64,000 nt of DNA from DATLNM01 sp035536775 (GTDB taxonomy: Bacteria; Actinomycetota; CADDZG01; WHSQ01). Positions 23,981 to 32,446 of this stretch are shown piece after piece; position 1 is the stretch's first letter, and each line of letters starts with the position of its first letter. The position numbers and the translations under genes are program-made. Under the pieces are notes generated by a model. That model was not told the DNA's origin, searched no databases, and was given only the letters and a program-made list of their open reading frames with translations. The stretch covers positions 1 to 64,000 of the forward strand of contig DATLNM010000050.1 of the NCBI GenBank assembly GCA_035536775.1, written 5' to 3'.

Positions 23981-24778
23981 TTAGCCGTACGTATGTTCCT
24001 CGGATGGATAGACGCCTTTAGCGACCTCATCGGCGAACGTTCGCGCCGCCTCGGTGATGGCCGATCCGAGCTCCGCGTAGCGCTTGACGAACCTCGGCAA
24101 CGGACCGGGGGTGATCCCGAGGAAATCGTGGAACACAAGCACCTGGCCGTCACAGCTCGGGCCGGCGCCGATGCCTATGGTGGGGATCGACAACGTCGAT
24201 GTCACCTGAGCTGCCACAGGGGCGGGAACGGCCTCGAGCACGACCGCGAAGGCACCCGCAGCTTGCAGGTCCTTGGCTTCGCGGATGATCCGGTGGGCGG
24301 CCTCTTCGGTCCGGCCCTGCACGCGGTAACCGCCGAACTGGTTCACGGACTGAGGTGTGAGCCCGAGGTGCCCCATCACGGGGATGCCCGCGTCGGTCAA
24401 CCTCCCGACGAGGTCGACGATCCGGTCCCCGCCCTCGAGCTTGACGGCGTTGGCGCCGCCCTCCTTCAGGAAGCGCCCGGCGTTGCGCATGCCTTCGTCG
24501 CTCGAACCTTGGTAGCTCATGAACGGCATGTCGCCGATCACCATGGCGTTCGTCACACCGCGCGCCACGGCGCGCGTGTGGTGGATCATCTCTTCGACGG
24601 TGACGGGCACCGTTGAGTCGTGTCCGAGCACGACCATGCTCAGAGAATCTCCGACCAGCAGCAGCGGGATGCCCGCCTCGTCGAGCAGACCCGCCGACAG
24701 CGCGTCGTACGCCGTCAGCATCGGGAAACGTTCGCCGCGCTCTTTGAACGCGCGCACGTCATTGATCGTTACCGGCAC
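23981..24778 (-). CDS. panB: 3-methyl-2-oxobutanoate hydroxymethyltransferase
   Basis: 265 residues. It transfers a hydroxymethyl group from methylene-tetrahydrofolate to ketoisovalerate, giving ketopantoate for pantothenate and coenzyme A. The segments TAYDALSAGLLDEAG, VGDSLSMVVLGHDST, MPFMSYQ, NAVKLEGG, GHLGLTPQSVNQFGG and VLEAVP are those of PanB, including the metal-binding Asp of GDS. Translation starts at GTG behind a strong TAAGGAGG ribosome site. No panC or panD lies nearby in this window. Confidence 0.95.
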   Translation of the reverse strand: MPVTINDVRAFKERGERFPMLTAYDALSAGLLDEAGIPLLLVGDSLSMVVLGHDSTVPVTVEEMIHHTRAVARGVTNAMVIGDMPFMSYQGSSDEGMRNAGRFLKEGGANAVKLEGGDRIVDLVGRLTDAGIPVMGHLGLTPQSVNQFGGYRVQGRTEEAAHRIIREAKDLQAAGAFAVVLEAVPAPVAAQVTSTLSIPTIGIGAGPSCDGQVLVFHDFLGITPGPLPRFVKRYAELGSAITEAARTFADEVAKGVYPSEEHTYG

Positions 24779-24825
24779 TGTCGCCTCCTTAGATTAGGTA
24801 GTCGCAGGCCCGCCAAGCATACGGG

Positions 24826-24861
24826 CAAAAAGAAGAAGGGCCCCCGTTAGGGAGCCCTTCT
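24826..24861 (-). terminator. Rho-independent terminator of the five-gene secreted-protein operon
   Basis: On the minus strand an AGAAGGGC / GCCCTTCT inverted repeat (24834-24861, eight pairs) is followed by TTCTTTTTG. It lies about 30 bases past the stop of the last gene of the 24.9-29.0 kb operon. It is one of very few classical terminators in the window. Confidence 0.85.
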
Positions 24862-24890
24862 GATGAGGCGCGTTGCGTGTACGACGGGTG

Positions 24891-25718
24891 CTACTTCATG
24901 ACCGCTGCGCCGGTGCCTGGCTCATTGAGAACCTCGCCGAGCCACAGCTGAACAGTGCGCTCTCCACCCATCGTCATGAACGAGTGCAGCTCTAACGTGT
25001 ATCCGCCACAGGACGGAGTGTTGACTCCATCGATCTGCTCGGCGTCAAACTCGGAGTGGCCACCAACGCAGCATCCAGCTTCTGCGTTAAAGGCATCCCC
25101 AGCCACAGGAACGACTGCAACTGGATTGAACCCTGCGGCCTGTGCCGCCGTCGTGCCATCTGCGTTGTACATGTAGAGGTCGTTGTCTTCCGGGGCGTCG
25201 AGTACGAATCGGACGTAAAGTCCCGACGCTGCTCCGGCAGCGACCTGCACGTTTAGGTAGGTGTCCCCGGTTACCGCGGGAAAAACCGCCTGTGGGATGG
25301 TTATCGGAACCTCGAGCGGGGCCTCGGCCGTGTGCGCCGCGGTCACGATGGCCGTCTCTGCTCCAGTGCCGAGCTCACCTGGGGTATACGGGGCGCACTT
25401 CGAAGCTCCACCATCGGGTGCGGGTGCACCTCCGCCTCCTGTCGGTGCAGGGGTGGGCGCGCCGGAGGTCGTCGGCGAAGGTGTCCCACTAGGCGCCGTT
25501 GTGCCTGTCGGGCGTGGGCTCGCGGTGCTCTTCTTCTTCTTGCACTTCTTCTTTTGCTGGTTGTTGCCCTTCTTCTTGCACTTCTTGGCGGCAAGGTCGA
25601 GCTGTGTATAGCCACCGTCCTTGGGTGTGATTGCTACGAAGCCGAACGCGCCGATCGCCAGGGCGGCGATGACAGCAGTCGCGACGGCGTCTCGTTTGAA
25701 TCTTGCTAGCAGAGTCAT
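24891..25718 (-). CDS. Secreted Lys/Cys-tract protein, type A' (unknown function)
   Basis: About 275 residues from the ATG at 25718, which has a GAAAGGA ribosome site; in-frame codons further upstream run into the previous gene. Residues 9-30 are a signal peptide or anchor. Residues 45-63 form a lysine tract with two cysteines (KKCKKKGNNQQKKKCKKKK), then a Pro/Ser/Thr/Gly linker to about 107. The C-terminal domain begins CAPYTPGELGTGAET, contains GLYVR, AGFNP, GGHSEFDAEQIDG and ends LWLGEVLNEP. That domain is clearly paralogous to the first gene of the operon and faintly recalls PPC-type beta-sandwiches. Last gene before the terminator. Confidence 0.8.
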   Translation of the reverse strand: MTLLARFKRDAVATAVIAALAIGAFGFVAITPKDGGYTQLDLAAKKCKKKGNNQQKKKCKKKKSTASPRPTGTTAPSGTPSPTTSGAPTPAPTGGGGAPAPDGGASKCAPYTPGELGTGAETAIVTAAHTAEAPLEVPITIPQAVFPAVTGDTYLNVQVAAGAASGLYVRFVLDAPEDNDLYMYNADGTTAAQAAGFNPVAVVPVAGDAFNAEAGCCVGGHSEFDAEQIDGVNTPSCGGYTLELHSFMTMGGERTVQLWLGEVLNEPGTGAAVMK

Positions 25719-25729
25719 CTCTTTCCTTT

Positions 25730-26635
25730 CTATGGTCGTGGGGTCGGGATGGGTGCAGCTGTTGGTTCCATGGTGGGAGGAGCGGACGGCGCCGGCGTGG
25801 GCACCGCAGTGGGTTCGGCGGCTGTCGGTGACGCGGAGGGTGACGGCGATGCGACCGGCTCGGAGCCGTCGCCTCGTTTCTTGCAGCGCTTCTGTTTGCC
25901 TTTGCGCGTGCACTTCTTTTCTGGCCCGTCCGTGGGTGGCGGTGGTGCAGCGCTCGATGTTGGCTCCGACGGACCCACGGTGTACTCGTCGCCCGGCAGC
26001 GTGTTGTCGAGCTGCGGAGCTTTGACGCCGATGACGCCGTCGGGGCCGATCGTGCCTACGGAGAAGCGAGAAGCGGCTCCTACGACCCTAAGGACCGCGC
26101 CTGCCGCGAAACCCTCCGGTGCAGCCGACCTCGGCACGGTGATCGAGACGACTCCGGTTGCGTCCGGCATCTCAGTGACGGCGACCTCACCAGAGACGTC
26201 TTGCGCGGCCAGGCAGTGGCGACGAAGGACGGCCGTCTCGGGAGCGCGCCACGTGACCGATGGGATCGTCGCCTCGAACCAGAGGCACCCGCCGGGGACC
26301 TCTGCCGTTGGGTTGAGCATCACCCGGTACGTCAGGCCGTAGTTCGGGTTCGGCGGTGGCAGGTCGGTCTGGATGTGTGCGGTGATGTCGTCAGGTGTAT
26401 CCGTGAACCACACACGCAGGATGTCCGCGCTCGTTATGTACAGCTCACTCGGGTGATCGCCCACCTGGCGGGGCAACACACCTTGGTCGTTGATGCCGTT
26501 GGCGTCGCCGGGAGGATCCTCGATGCTGACATCAGCCGGCACTACCACCGTCCCCGCGGCGCGCGCAGGCAGGAGGATCATCGCGTAGAGCGCGACCAAA
26601 ACCACGGTCGCCAGCGCGATAACCCTCCTGTCCAT
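25730..26635 (-). CDS. Secreted Lys/Cys-tract protein, type B' (unknown function)
   Basis: 301 residues. Signal peptide 1-27 (ALYAMILLPARAAG). The globular domain (residues ~30-222) begins VPADVSIEDPPGDANGINDQ and has VWFTDTPDDITAHIQTD, GGCLWFEAT and VSITVPRSAAPEG. It is a paralogue of the second gene of the operon. A linker leads to a basic tract at residues 240-254 (KKCTRKGKQKRCKKR) and a Pro/Ala/Thr tail ending PTPRP. Here the lysine/cysteine tract is C-terminal, whereas in the flanking genes it is N-terminal. It starts six bases after the previous stop. Not recognised beyond that. Confidence 0.78.
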   Translation of the reverse strand: MDRRVIALATVVLVALYAMILLPARAAGTVVVPADVSIEDPPGDANGINDQGVLPRQVGDHPSELYITSADILRVWFTDTPDDITAHIQTDLPPPNPNYGLTYRVMLNPTAEVPGGCLWFEATIPSVTWRAPETAVLRRHCLAAQDVSGEVAVTEMPDATGVVSITVPRSAAPEGFAAGAVLRVVGAASRFSVGTIGPDGVIGVKAPQLDNTLPGDEYTVGPSEPTSSAAPPPPTDGPEKKCTRKGKQKRCKKRGDGSEPVASPSPSASPTAAEPTAVPTPAPSAPPTMEPTAAPIPTPRP

Positions 26636-26641
26636 TGCGAT

Positions 26642-27307
26642 CTATCCCTTGATGAAGGTGAAGGTGATCACGCCGCCTGCCCCAACAGCCGCACAGGTTT
26701 CAAGGTCGCCCGCGAAGATGTTGAGGTCGGCGGCCGGGTTGATCGGGATCGGCTCGGTCGTCGCGCCGCAGAAACGACCAACGACGGAGTTGGCCCCCGC
26801 GTCGTCGATCTGGGCGAGCCGCACGCCGACATCCTGTCCGGAATCGTCCTCCACGACAGCCGTCACGCTCGTCTCGCCCGGCTCTGGCGTGAGGGATCCA
26901 CCACCGAAGTTGACGGGAAGGAGGCTACCCAGCTGCAGACGTCCCGTGCAGGGACAGACGTACTCGAACTCGACGACACGACCCTCGCCTCCACCCGCAG
27001 GAGCGGAACCGCTAGGCGCGGGCGTTGGAGCGGCGGTACCCGACGCGCTCGGCGCGGGTGACGACGGCGCGCCGGTGGGCGTGGCAGTCGACGTGGGGGC
27101 GGGGCTCTGCTTCTTGCACTTCTTCTTCTTGCTCTTCTTGTTCTTCTTGCAGCGCTGCGCCTTGTCCTGATCGTCGAACGAGGAGAGCTGCGTGCCGATA
27201 TCTGTCCCGATGGTCGCGGCGACCGGAGCTACAGCGACGCCAAGGAGCATGACGCCGGCAATGGTCAGCGCGGTGACTATCCGCGCCCTCTTGTCCTTCT
27301 TGACCAT
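26642..27307 (-). CDS. Secreted Lys/Cys-tract protein, type C (unknown function)
   Basis: 221 residues from the ATG at 27307, preferred over 27322 because an AGGGGGA ribosome site sits just upstream. Signal peptide within residues 1-31. The sequence SSFDDQDKAQ leads into the basic tract CKKNKKSKKKKCKK (residues 53-66), then a Ser/Pro/Thr/Ala linker to ~105. The C-terminal domain has a CPCTG motif, SLLPVNFGGGSL, two more cysteines (RFCGAT, ETCAAVG) and ends in a hydrophobic strand GGVITFTFIKG. It is the only member without a paralogue in the operon and sits at its centre. Confidence 0.78.
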   Translation of the reverse strand: MVKKDKRARIVTALTIAGVMLLGVAVAPVAATIGTDIGTQLSSFDDQDKAQRCKKNKKSKKKKCKKQSPAPTSTATPTGAPSSPAPSASGTAAPTPAPSGSAPAGGGEGRVVEFEYVCPCTGRLQLGSLLPVNFGGGSLTPEPGETSVTAVVEDDSGQDVGVRLAQIDDAGANSVVGRFCGATTEPIPINPAADLNIFAGDLETCAAVGAGGVITFTFIKG

Positions 27308-27323
27308 GTTCTTCCCCCTCATG

Positions 27324-28358
27324 TCAGGGCCGCCCCGTTGCGGTTGCGGTCGGCTGCGGTGTGGACGTGGGTGGCGCCGATGGCGACGGCGAGCCCTTTG
27401 GTGGCTGGTTGGTCCGGCACTTCTTGCCCTTGTTCTTGCCCTTGTTCTTGCCCTTCTTCTTGCCTTTGTCTTGGTCGTCGTAGGCCCGGTAGGAGTCGTC
27501 GTCGCTCGTGGCCGATGGACTCGGAGACGGAGCTGCCGTCGGTGCCGGAGACGCGGAGCCCGTGGGCTTCGGCTTCGGCTTCGGCTGCGGGCATCCCGGT
27601 TTACCTCCCGAAGGCGGGCCGCCGACCGGCGTGATGGTGTAATCGGTCCCGCGCTGCGTCGTGTCGGAAGTGAGGTAGGCGCCCGGGCCGGGTGAACCGG
27701 GTCCGATGGACATCGTCCGCGCTACGCCGAAGATGCCGATGAGCTTGGAGCCGTCGGCGAACAACGGGCTGAAGCTGCGCGGGTACGTGAGCGTTGTGAT
27801 GCCCGACCCGTCAGCGAGCTCTTCCACGGTGAAGGTGCCCTCGACAAACTGATCCGCGCCAACGTTGCATGAATCCTCGACGTAGGTCGTGTCGGGACCC
27901 GTCCATGCGCCCGCGTTACCGCCGGAGTTGCCTCCGCTGTTGATGACGAGGACGTAGAACAAGCAACCCCTAACTTCATCGGCGCCCTTCGGACCCGTCC
28001 CGGGATTCGATGCGAAGCGCCAGTAGGTGTCGGTGACCATGTTGAGCGGCGCGGCCTGTGTCTGGAAATGGAGAGAGACCGTCTCCGCGGTGTGGCTGAA
28101 CCAGATCGCCATGAAGTCGGTCGCGCTGCCGACATCGGCGGGACCTGCGTGGTCACCCTCGCCCTGAGCCGGAGTGTCGTACGCGTTGTCCTGGTCGTTG
28201 AGATAGTTGGCGTCGTCGACGGGGTCGGTTACCTGAACCTCGGCGGGGATCTGCGTCGCCTGGGCACCGGAGCTCGCCGCGAGCACGGACGCGAGCATGA
28301 CGGCCGCGGCCGCCGCGACGACGGCGCGCTTCACGACAGGTAGCGAGATGGAGATCAC
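27324..28358 (-). CDS. Secreted Lys-tract protein, type B (unknown function)
   Basis: 344 residues from a GTG at 28358 that overlaps the upstream stop as GTGA. Signal peptide 1-34 (ASVLAASSGAQA). The globular domain starts IPAEVQVTDPVDDANYLNDQ and has AIWFSHTAETVSLHFQT, GCLFYVLVIN and TTLTYPRSFSPLFADGS, each with a counterpart in the fourth gene. A Pro/Ser/Thr linker precedes YDDQDK and a lysine/glycine/asparagine tract with one cysteine (KGKKKGKNKGKNKGKKCRT, residues ~298-316), then a Pro/Thr tail. The DDQDK-plus-lysine module is shared with the third gene. Function unknown. Confidence 0.78.
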   Translation of the reverse strand: MISISLPVVKRAVVAAAAAVMLASVLAASSGAQATQIPAEVQVTDPVDDANYLNDQDNAYDTPAQGEGDHAGPADVGSATDFMAIWFSHTAETVSLHFQTQAAPLNMVTDTYWRFASNPGTGPKGADEVRGCLFYVLVINSGGNSGGNAGAWTGPDTTYVEDSCNVGADQFVEGTFTVEELADGSGITTLTYPRSFSPLFADGSKLIGIFGVARTMSIGPGSPGPGAYLTSDTTQRGTDYTITPVGGPPSGGKPGCPQPKPKPKPTGSASPAPTAAPSPSPSATSDDDSYRAYDDQDKGKKKGKNKGKNKGKKCRTNQPPKGSPSPSAPPTSTPQPTATATGRP

Positions 28359-28966
28359 CTGCTCGGAGGCGCGGCGGGCGTGAATTGGATGTCGCCGAGC
28401 CACATCTTCAGGGTGACGTCGCCGCCTTCACCGGTTGCCGTTCCGATGTCGAGCGTGTAGCCCTGGCAGTCGGCGGACGCGGTCCCGTCGATCTGCTCGG
28501 CATTCGCTTCGGTGTGGCCGCCGTCCGACTCGGGGCTGAATTGAGAGTCGTGCGCCGGATTGAAGCCGTGTGCGTTCGATGCATTGCTTCCGTCCGGATA
28601 GTTGAGCCAGATGTCGTAGTCCCGGACCGGCGGCACATTGTCGAACTCCATGCGCACGTAGAGCCCGGCCGTCGGCGTCGCCGAGTCGACCTGGATGTTG
28701 TGGTAGGCGTGCCCACCCGTGGCGTCGTCGGGCCCGAGGAGCATCAGCCCAGGTTCCGCTGCGACGGTCACCTCGACGGGGGTCTCTTCGGTGGCGGTCG
28801 ACGTTACGACTGTCGTCTCGGCGCCGGAACCTTGGTCACCCGGTGTATATGCCGCGCACGGGGCGGGCGGCTTGGGCTTCTTCTTCTTCGCAAGAGCGGG
28901 AACCGCTCCGATCACACCGACAGAAAGACTCGCCGCCAGTACCGCCGCAAACACACGGTTCCTCAT
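28355..28966 (-). CDS. Secreted Lys-tract protein, type A, first gene of the operon (unknown function)
   Basis: 203 residues from the ATG at 28966, set by a perfect AAAGGAG ribosome site. Signal peptide 1-26 (AVPALA), followed at once by KKKKPKPPAPC. The mature domain begins CAAYTPGDQGSGAET and contains GLYVRMEFD, DYDIWLNYPDGS, HGFNPAHDS, GGHTEANAEQIDG and LKMWLGDIQF. The same landmarks recur in the last gene of the operon. Its lysine tract is short and lacks internal cysteines, unlike the other members. It heads the operon, behind a ~200-base leader with two hairpins. Confidence 0.8.
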   Translation of the reverse strand: MRNRVFAAVLAASLSVGVIGAVPALAKKKKPKPPAPCAAYTPGDQGSGAETTVVTSTATEETPVEVTVAAEPGLMLLGPDDATGGHAYHNIQVDSATPTAGLYVRMEFDNVPPVRDYDIWLNYPDGSNASNAHGFNPAHDSQFSPESDGGHTEANAEQIDGTASADCQGYTLDIGTATGEGGDVTLKMWLGDIQFTPAAPPSR

Positions 28967-29188
28967 GACGCACTCCTTTGGATCGCCCGAACAGATGGGG
29001 TGCCCTCTGACCCCAGAGACTCCAAGACCGGCGTCGTGGCCGGCCTTGGGGCCTCGTTGAATCACGGTTCGGCACCACCCCGGCAACTCCTGCCGCGCCC
29101 GTCGGTACCGGGACAAACGCGACGAGGCCGCCCCCGAGAGAGGACGGCCCCGCTACATCTGTGGCGAAACGCGGCTATTGCGGCTTTT
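28967..29188 (-). other. Leader/intergenic region of the five-gene operon with two hairpins
   Basis: This 222-base gap separates the acyl-CoA synthetase stop (29189) from the first secreted-protein gene. Two inverted repeats stand out: TGGGGT/ACCCCA at 28996-29015 and a ten-base CCAAGACCGG/CCGGCCTTGG at 29022-29049 (with one wobble). I see no clear -10/-35 pair and cannot assign a riboswitch family. Confidence 0.4.
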
Positions 29189-31090
29189 CTACTTTCGGAT
29201 CGGCGCCGGTGCTCCTGCGTTGCTGGGCGAGGACTTGTCGTACATCGCCTCGATGGTGTCGCCGTAGAGCTCATTGATGGACTTGCGCTTCACCTTCATC
29301 GTCGGCGTGATCTCGTTCTCCTCCTGAAGGAAGTCGCGCTCGAGGACCCGGAACTTCTTGACGCCCTCGACCTTCGCGAGGTTGCTGTTGACCTCGTTGA
29401 TCGCGCCTTCGATCTCTTTCAACGTGCGCTCGTGGTTGGCGATCTCCGCCATCCCGCCCTCGATGCCTTGCTCCTTAGCCCACGCGGGAGCCTTCTCTTC
29501 ATCCAGCGTGATGATCGCGGTGAGGAAAGGACGCCGGTCGCCGATAACGACGGCCTGCGAGATCAGTGCGTGGCTACTTTTGATCTTGTTCTCGATCTCC
29601 TGCGGAGCGATGTTCTTCCCACCCGCGGTGATGATGAGGTCCTTCTTGCGGTCGGTGATCTTGAGGTAACCGTGCTCGTCGAACTCGCCGACGTCGCCGG
29701 AGTGCAGCCAGCCGTCCTCGTCGATCGTCTCTTTGGTTGCCTGTGCGTCCTTGTAATAGCCGGCCATAACGTTGCCGCCGCGTACGAGGATCTCGCCGTC
29801 GTCTGCGATCTTGACCTCGAGGTCGGGATACTTGGTGCCGACGGTTCCGATCTTGATCGCGTCCTTGGGGTTCCATGACGTTGGCCCGTTGTCCTCGGAC
29901 TGGCCGTAACCCTCTGCGATCTTGATGCCGATCGAGTGGAAGAACCAGATGAGGTCGGGAGCAAGAGGTGCCGCCGCGGAGAGTGCGAGGTCGCACTCCT
30001 CGAGACCGAACGCGGCGCGGATCTTGTGCAGGACGACCTTGTCGAGCGCGGCGTGCTGTGCCTTAACGGACAGCGACACCTTCGCGTCGGCCATCTTGCC
30101 GCCCGCAGCAACCGCAGCCTGCTCGGCCTCGGTGATCTGACGCCCGAGCGTGATCGCCTTCTTGGCGAGCTTCGCCTTGCGGTCGTTCGGGTCTGCGGCC
30201 GCCATCTTCGCCTGGACGCCGGCGTAGAACTTCTCCCATACCCGCGGGACGCCGAAGAAGTAGGTGGGCTTGCATGCCTGGAGGTCGGGGATCAGCGTCT
30301 CGAGGCCGCCCGCGAACCACGTGGTCGTGCCGTAGAAGATCTGCAGGAAGTGACTGATCATGCGCTCCGCGATGTGCGACAGCGGAAGGTACGAGAGAGC
30401 CCGCCCGTTCGCGGTGTCGCCGAGGGGGATGTGCTGGTCGGAGTGGGTAGCCGTCCACCAGACGTTGGCGTGGGTGAGCATCACACCCTTCGGGTTGCCT
30501 GTGGTCCCGGACGTGTACACGAAGGTCGCCAGGTCCTTTGGCTCAACCGCCGCGACCGCGTCGTCGTAAGCGTCGTCGGTGATCGCGTCGCCAGCCTCGA
30601 GGAAGTCGTCCCAGGACATCACGAAATCTTTGTCGGCGCTGCCGTCGTAACCCTCGATGACGACGACCTTCTTCAGCTTCTTGAGCTCGCCCCTGACCTT
30701 CAGCACCTTGTCGAGCTGGTCGCTGTTCTCGACGACCGCGACCTTCGAGTCCGAGTCGCTGATGACGTGACGGACCTGATCGGGAGAGTTCGTGATGTAG
30801 ATCGGGGCCGTCGCGGCGCCGATGGACAGGCAACCGATGTCGGCGATGTGCCACTCGGGACGGTTGCCCGACAACAGGCTCATCTTGTCGGAGTGGCCCA
30901 CACCCTGGGCGAGGAGAGCCTTGCCGACACGACGCACCTCGAGCCCGTACTGGCGCCAGGTGATGTCTTTCCATTCGCCGCCCTCGGCAGGGATCGTGCC
31001 GAGCCCGCCTGCGCGCTTGTGCCGCATCGCGACCTTGTCCGGTGTGCTCTGGACCCTCTCCCAGAAACGCTCGACGATCGTTTGAGCCAT
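29189..31090 (-). CDS. fadD: Long-chain acyl-CoA synthetase (AMP-forming, FadD15-like)
   Basis: 633 residues from the ATG at 31090 (MAQTIVERF), with GGGGG just upstream; an ATG at 31102 is an alternative. Adenylate-forming motifs are YTSGTTGNPKGVMLTHAN (P-loop), YLPLSHIAERM, GYGQSEDNGPTS (substrate pocket), WLHSGDVGEFDEHGYLKITD and DRKKDLIITAGGKNIAPQE. The C-terminal lysine region reads MKVKRKSINELYG. It activates fatty acids to acyl-CoA through acyl-adenylates; the length matches long-chain FadD15-type enzymes. Chain-length preference cannot be read. Confidence 0.92.
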   Translation of the reverse strand: MAQTIVERFWERVQSTPDKVAMRHKRAGGLGTIPAEGGEWKDITWRQYGLEVRRVGKALLAQGVGHSDKMSLLSGNRPEWHIADIGCLSIGAATAPIYITNSPDQVRHVISDSDSKVAVVENSDQLDKVLKVRGELKKLKKVVVIEGYDGSADKDFVMSWDDFLEAGDAITDDAYDDAVAAVEPKDLATFVYTSGTTGNPKGVMLTHANVWWTATHSDQHIPLGDTANGRALSYLPLSHIAERMISHFLQIFYGTTTWFAGGLETLIPDLQACKPTYFFGVPRVWEKFYAGVQAKMAAADPNDRKAKLAKKAITLGRQITEAEQAAVAAGGKMADAKVSLSVKAQHAALDKVVLHKIRAAFGLEECDLALSAAAPLAPDLIWFFHSIGIKIAEGYGQSEDNGPTSWNPKDAIKIGTVGTKYPDLEVKIADDGEILVRGGNVMAGYYKDAQATKETIDEDGWLHSGDVGEFDEHGYLKITDRKKDLIITAGGKNIAPQEIENKIKSSHALISQAVVIGDRRPFLTAIITLDEEKAPAWAKEQGIEGGMAEIANHERTLKEIEGAINEVNSNLAKVEGVKKFRVLERDFLQEENEITPTMKVKRKSINELYGDTIEAMYDKSSPSNAGAPAPIRK

Positions 31091-31149
31091 CAAAGCCCCC
31101 ATTCCGTTCGGCGGTCCGCGAAGTACCGCTTCATCGCGAACCTTCGAGT

Positions 31150-32412
31150 CTAGGGCCGGCGGCCGTTTTCGGCCAGGTCGGCGATGCGCTCGACGATCGG
31201 GGGGTGGGAGAAAAGGAGCCACACGAGCGGTTTCGGCGGATCGAGGTCGGCAAGATTTAGATAGGCAAGTCGCCGGAACGTTCGGATGCCGGCGACCGGG
31301 TCTCCGGTCAGCTCGACCGCGGCGGCATCCGCGCTGCGCTCGAAGCTGCGCGACACCGCGCTCTGCACGGGAGCGAGCAGGATGCCCGCGGTCGTCGTGA
31401 AGAGCAGCAGGAGGGGCAGCGCCCTCACGTCTCCGATGCCGGACGCGCCGGCCCAGCTCCACAGAGATCCGTTCTTGGCCAACAACGCCAGTGCCCCGAA
31501 CCCCACAAGGAGCCCGGCGGATGCCAGGGCAACGTTCTTCAGGACATGGCCGTCGCGCTCGTGTCCGAGCTCGTGCGCGACCACGAACAGGGTGTCCTCG
31601 GGCGGGCGTCCCTCGAGCAGCGTGTCGTAGACCACGATGCGGCGGGTCGATCCGAAGCCCGCGACGTACGCGTTCTCGAGCGTGGAGCGCCGGCTCGCGT
31701 CGGCAACGAGAACCTCGTCGATTCCCACTCCGGCGCGCGCCGCCACGTCTTCTATCTGTGCCGCGAGGGTGCGGTCTTCCAGCGGTACGAACCGATTGAA
31801 CAGAGGTGCGATCAGGATCGGCCAGAGGAACGCGAACGTCAGGGTCAGAAGCGTGAACGCCCCCCATCCCCATAACCACCACGTCCGGGGTTGCCATCGC
31901 AGGAGGGCGTAGAACACCAGGGCCGCGATCCCGCCCGTCACCGCGGCGACACCGAGTCCTTTGGCGCGATCGACGAACCACGACCCCGCACCCTGTGTTG
32001 ACAGCCCCCACGCATGCTCCATGACGAACCCACGCACGAAGGCGAGGGGTGTCGCGGCGATGGCGGAGACCAGGGTTACCAACGTCGCGGCGGCGAGTGC
32101 TTGGAGCGCCCAGTGCCATCCCGCCCTCTCCAATGCATCGACCAGCGCCGTCAACGGTCCGCGCGCGAGTAGCGCGAGAACGGCGATCCCCAATAGCGTG
32201 GAAAGAAGAAGGTGGAGGTATGCGGGACCTCGATACGCGCGGTGACGCTCGACGGTCTCCTCCGGGAAGCTCGCGCCGAGGCCGGGTTCGAGCCGCGGGG
32301 GGTTGCGCGCCGGGTCGCGCACCTCTGCAGGGGCGCGGGTCACGATGGCCAGAACCGCGGCGGAGATGATCGCGAGGGCGGTGAGAGCGAGCGTCACCGC
32401 GAGTGAGCTCAT
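31150..32412 (-). CDS. M48 family zinc metalloprotease (CAAX prenyl protease 1/Ste24-like)
   Basis: About 420 residues from the ATG at 32412 (MSSLAVTLALT); the longer in-frame start at 32493 would overlap sepH. Several membrane helices frame the zinc site HELGHERDGH (HExxH), with the third ligand in SFERSADAAAVELTG. FNRFVPLEDRTLAAQIEDVA and the NAYVAGFGSTRRIVVYDTLL segment are typical of integral-membrane Ste24/HtpX-like proteases. It probably cleaves membrane proteins or peptides; no prenylation pathway is implied in a bacterium. Confidence 0.87.
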   Translation of the reverse strand: MSSLAVTLALTALAIISAAVLAIVTRAPAEVRDPARNPPRLEPGLGASFPEETVERHRAYRGPAYLHLLLSTLLGIAVLALLARGPLTALVDALERAGWHWALQALAAATLVTLVSAIAATPLAFVRGFVMEHAWGLSTQGAGSWFVDRAKGLGVAAVTGGIAALVFYALLRWQPRTWWLWGWGAFTLLTLTFAFLWPILIAPLFNRFVPLEDRTLAAQIEDVAARAGVGIDEVLVADASRRSTLENAYVAGFGSTRRIVVYDTLLEGRPPEDTLFVVAHELGHERDGHVLKNVALASAGLLVGFGALALLAKNGSLWSWAGASGIGDVRALPLLLLFTTTAGILLAPVQSAVSRSFERSADAAAVELTGDPVAGIRTFRRLAYLNLADLDPPKPLVWLLFSHPPIVERIADLAENGRRP

Positions 32413-32446
32413 CCGCCCTGGCCTGCGTCCAGGGGTCGGGTCGCGC

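Noticed and set aside
28967..29188. Cyclic-di-GMP or cyclic-di-AMP riboswitch in the leader of the secreted operon
   Set aside because: Only loose resemblance in short stretches; the conserved core blocks could not be found by eye.
31091..32119. N-terminal extension of the acyl-CoA synthetase frame
   Set aside because: Lies over the M48 protease gene, is Arg-rich and lacks family similarity; the synthetase family starts at MAQTIVERF.
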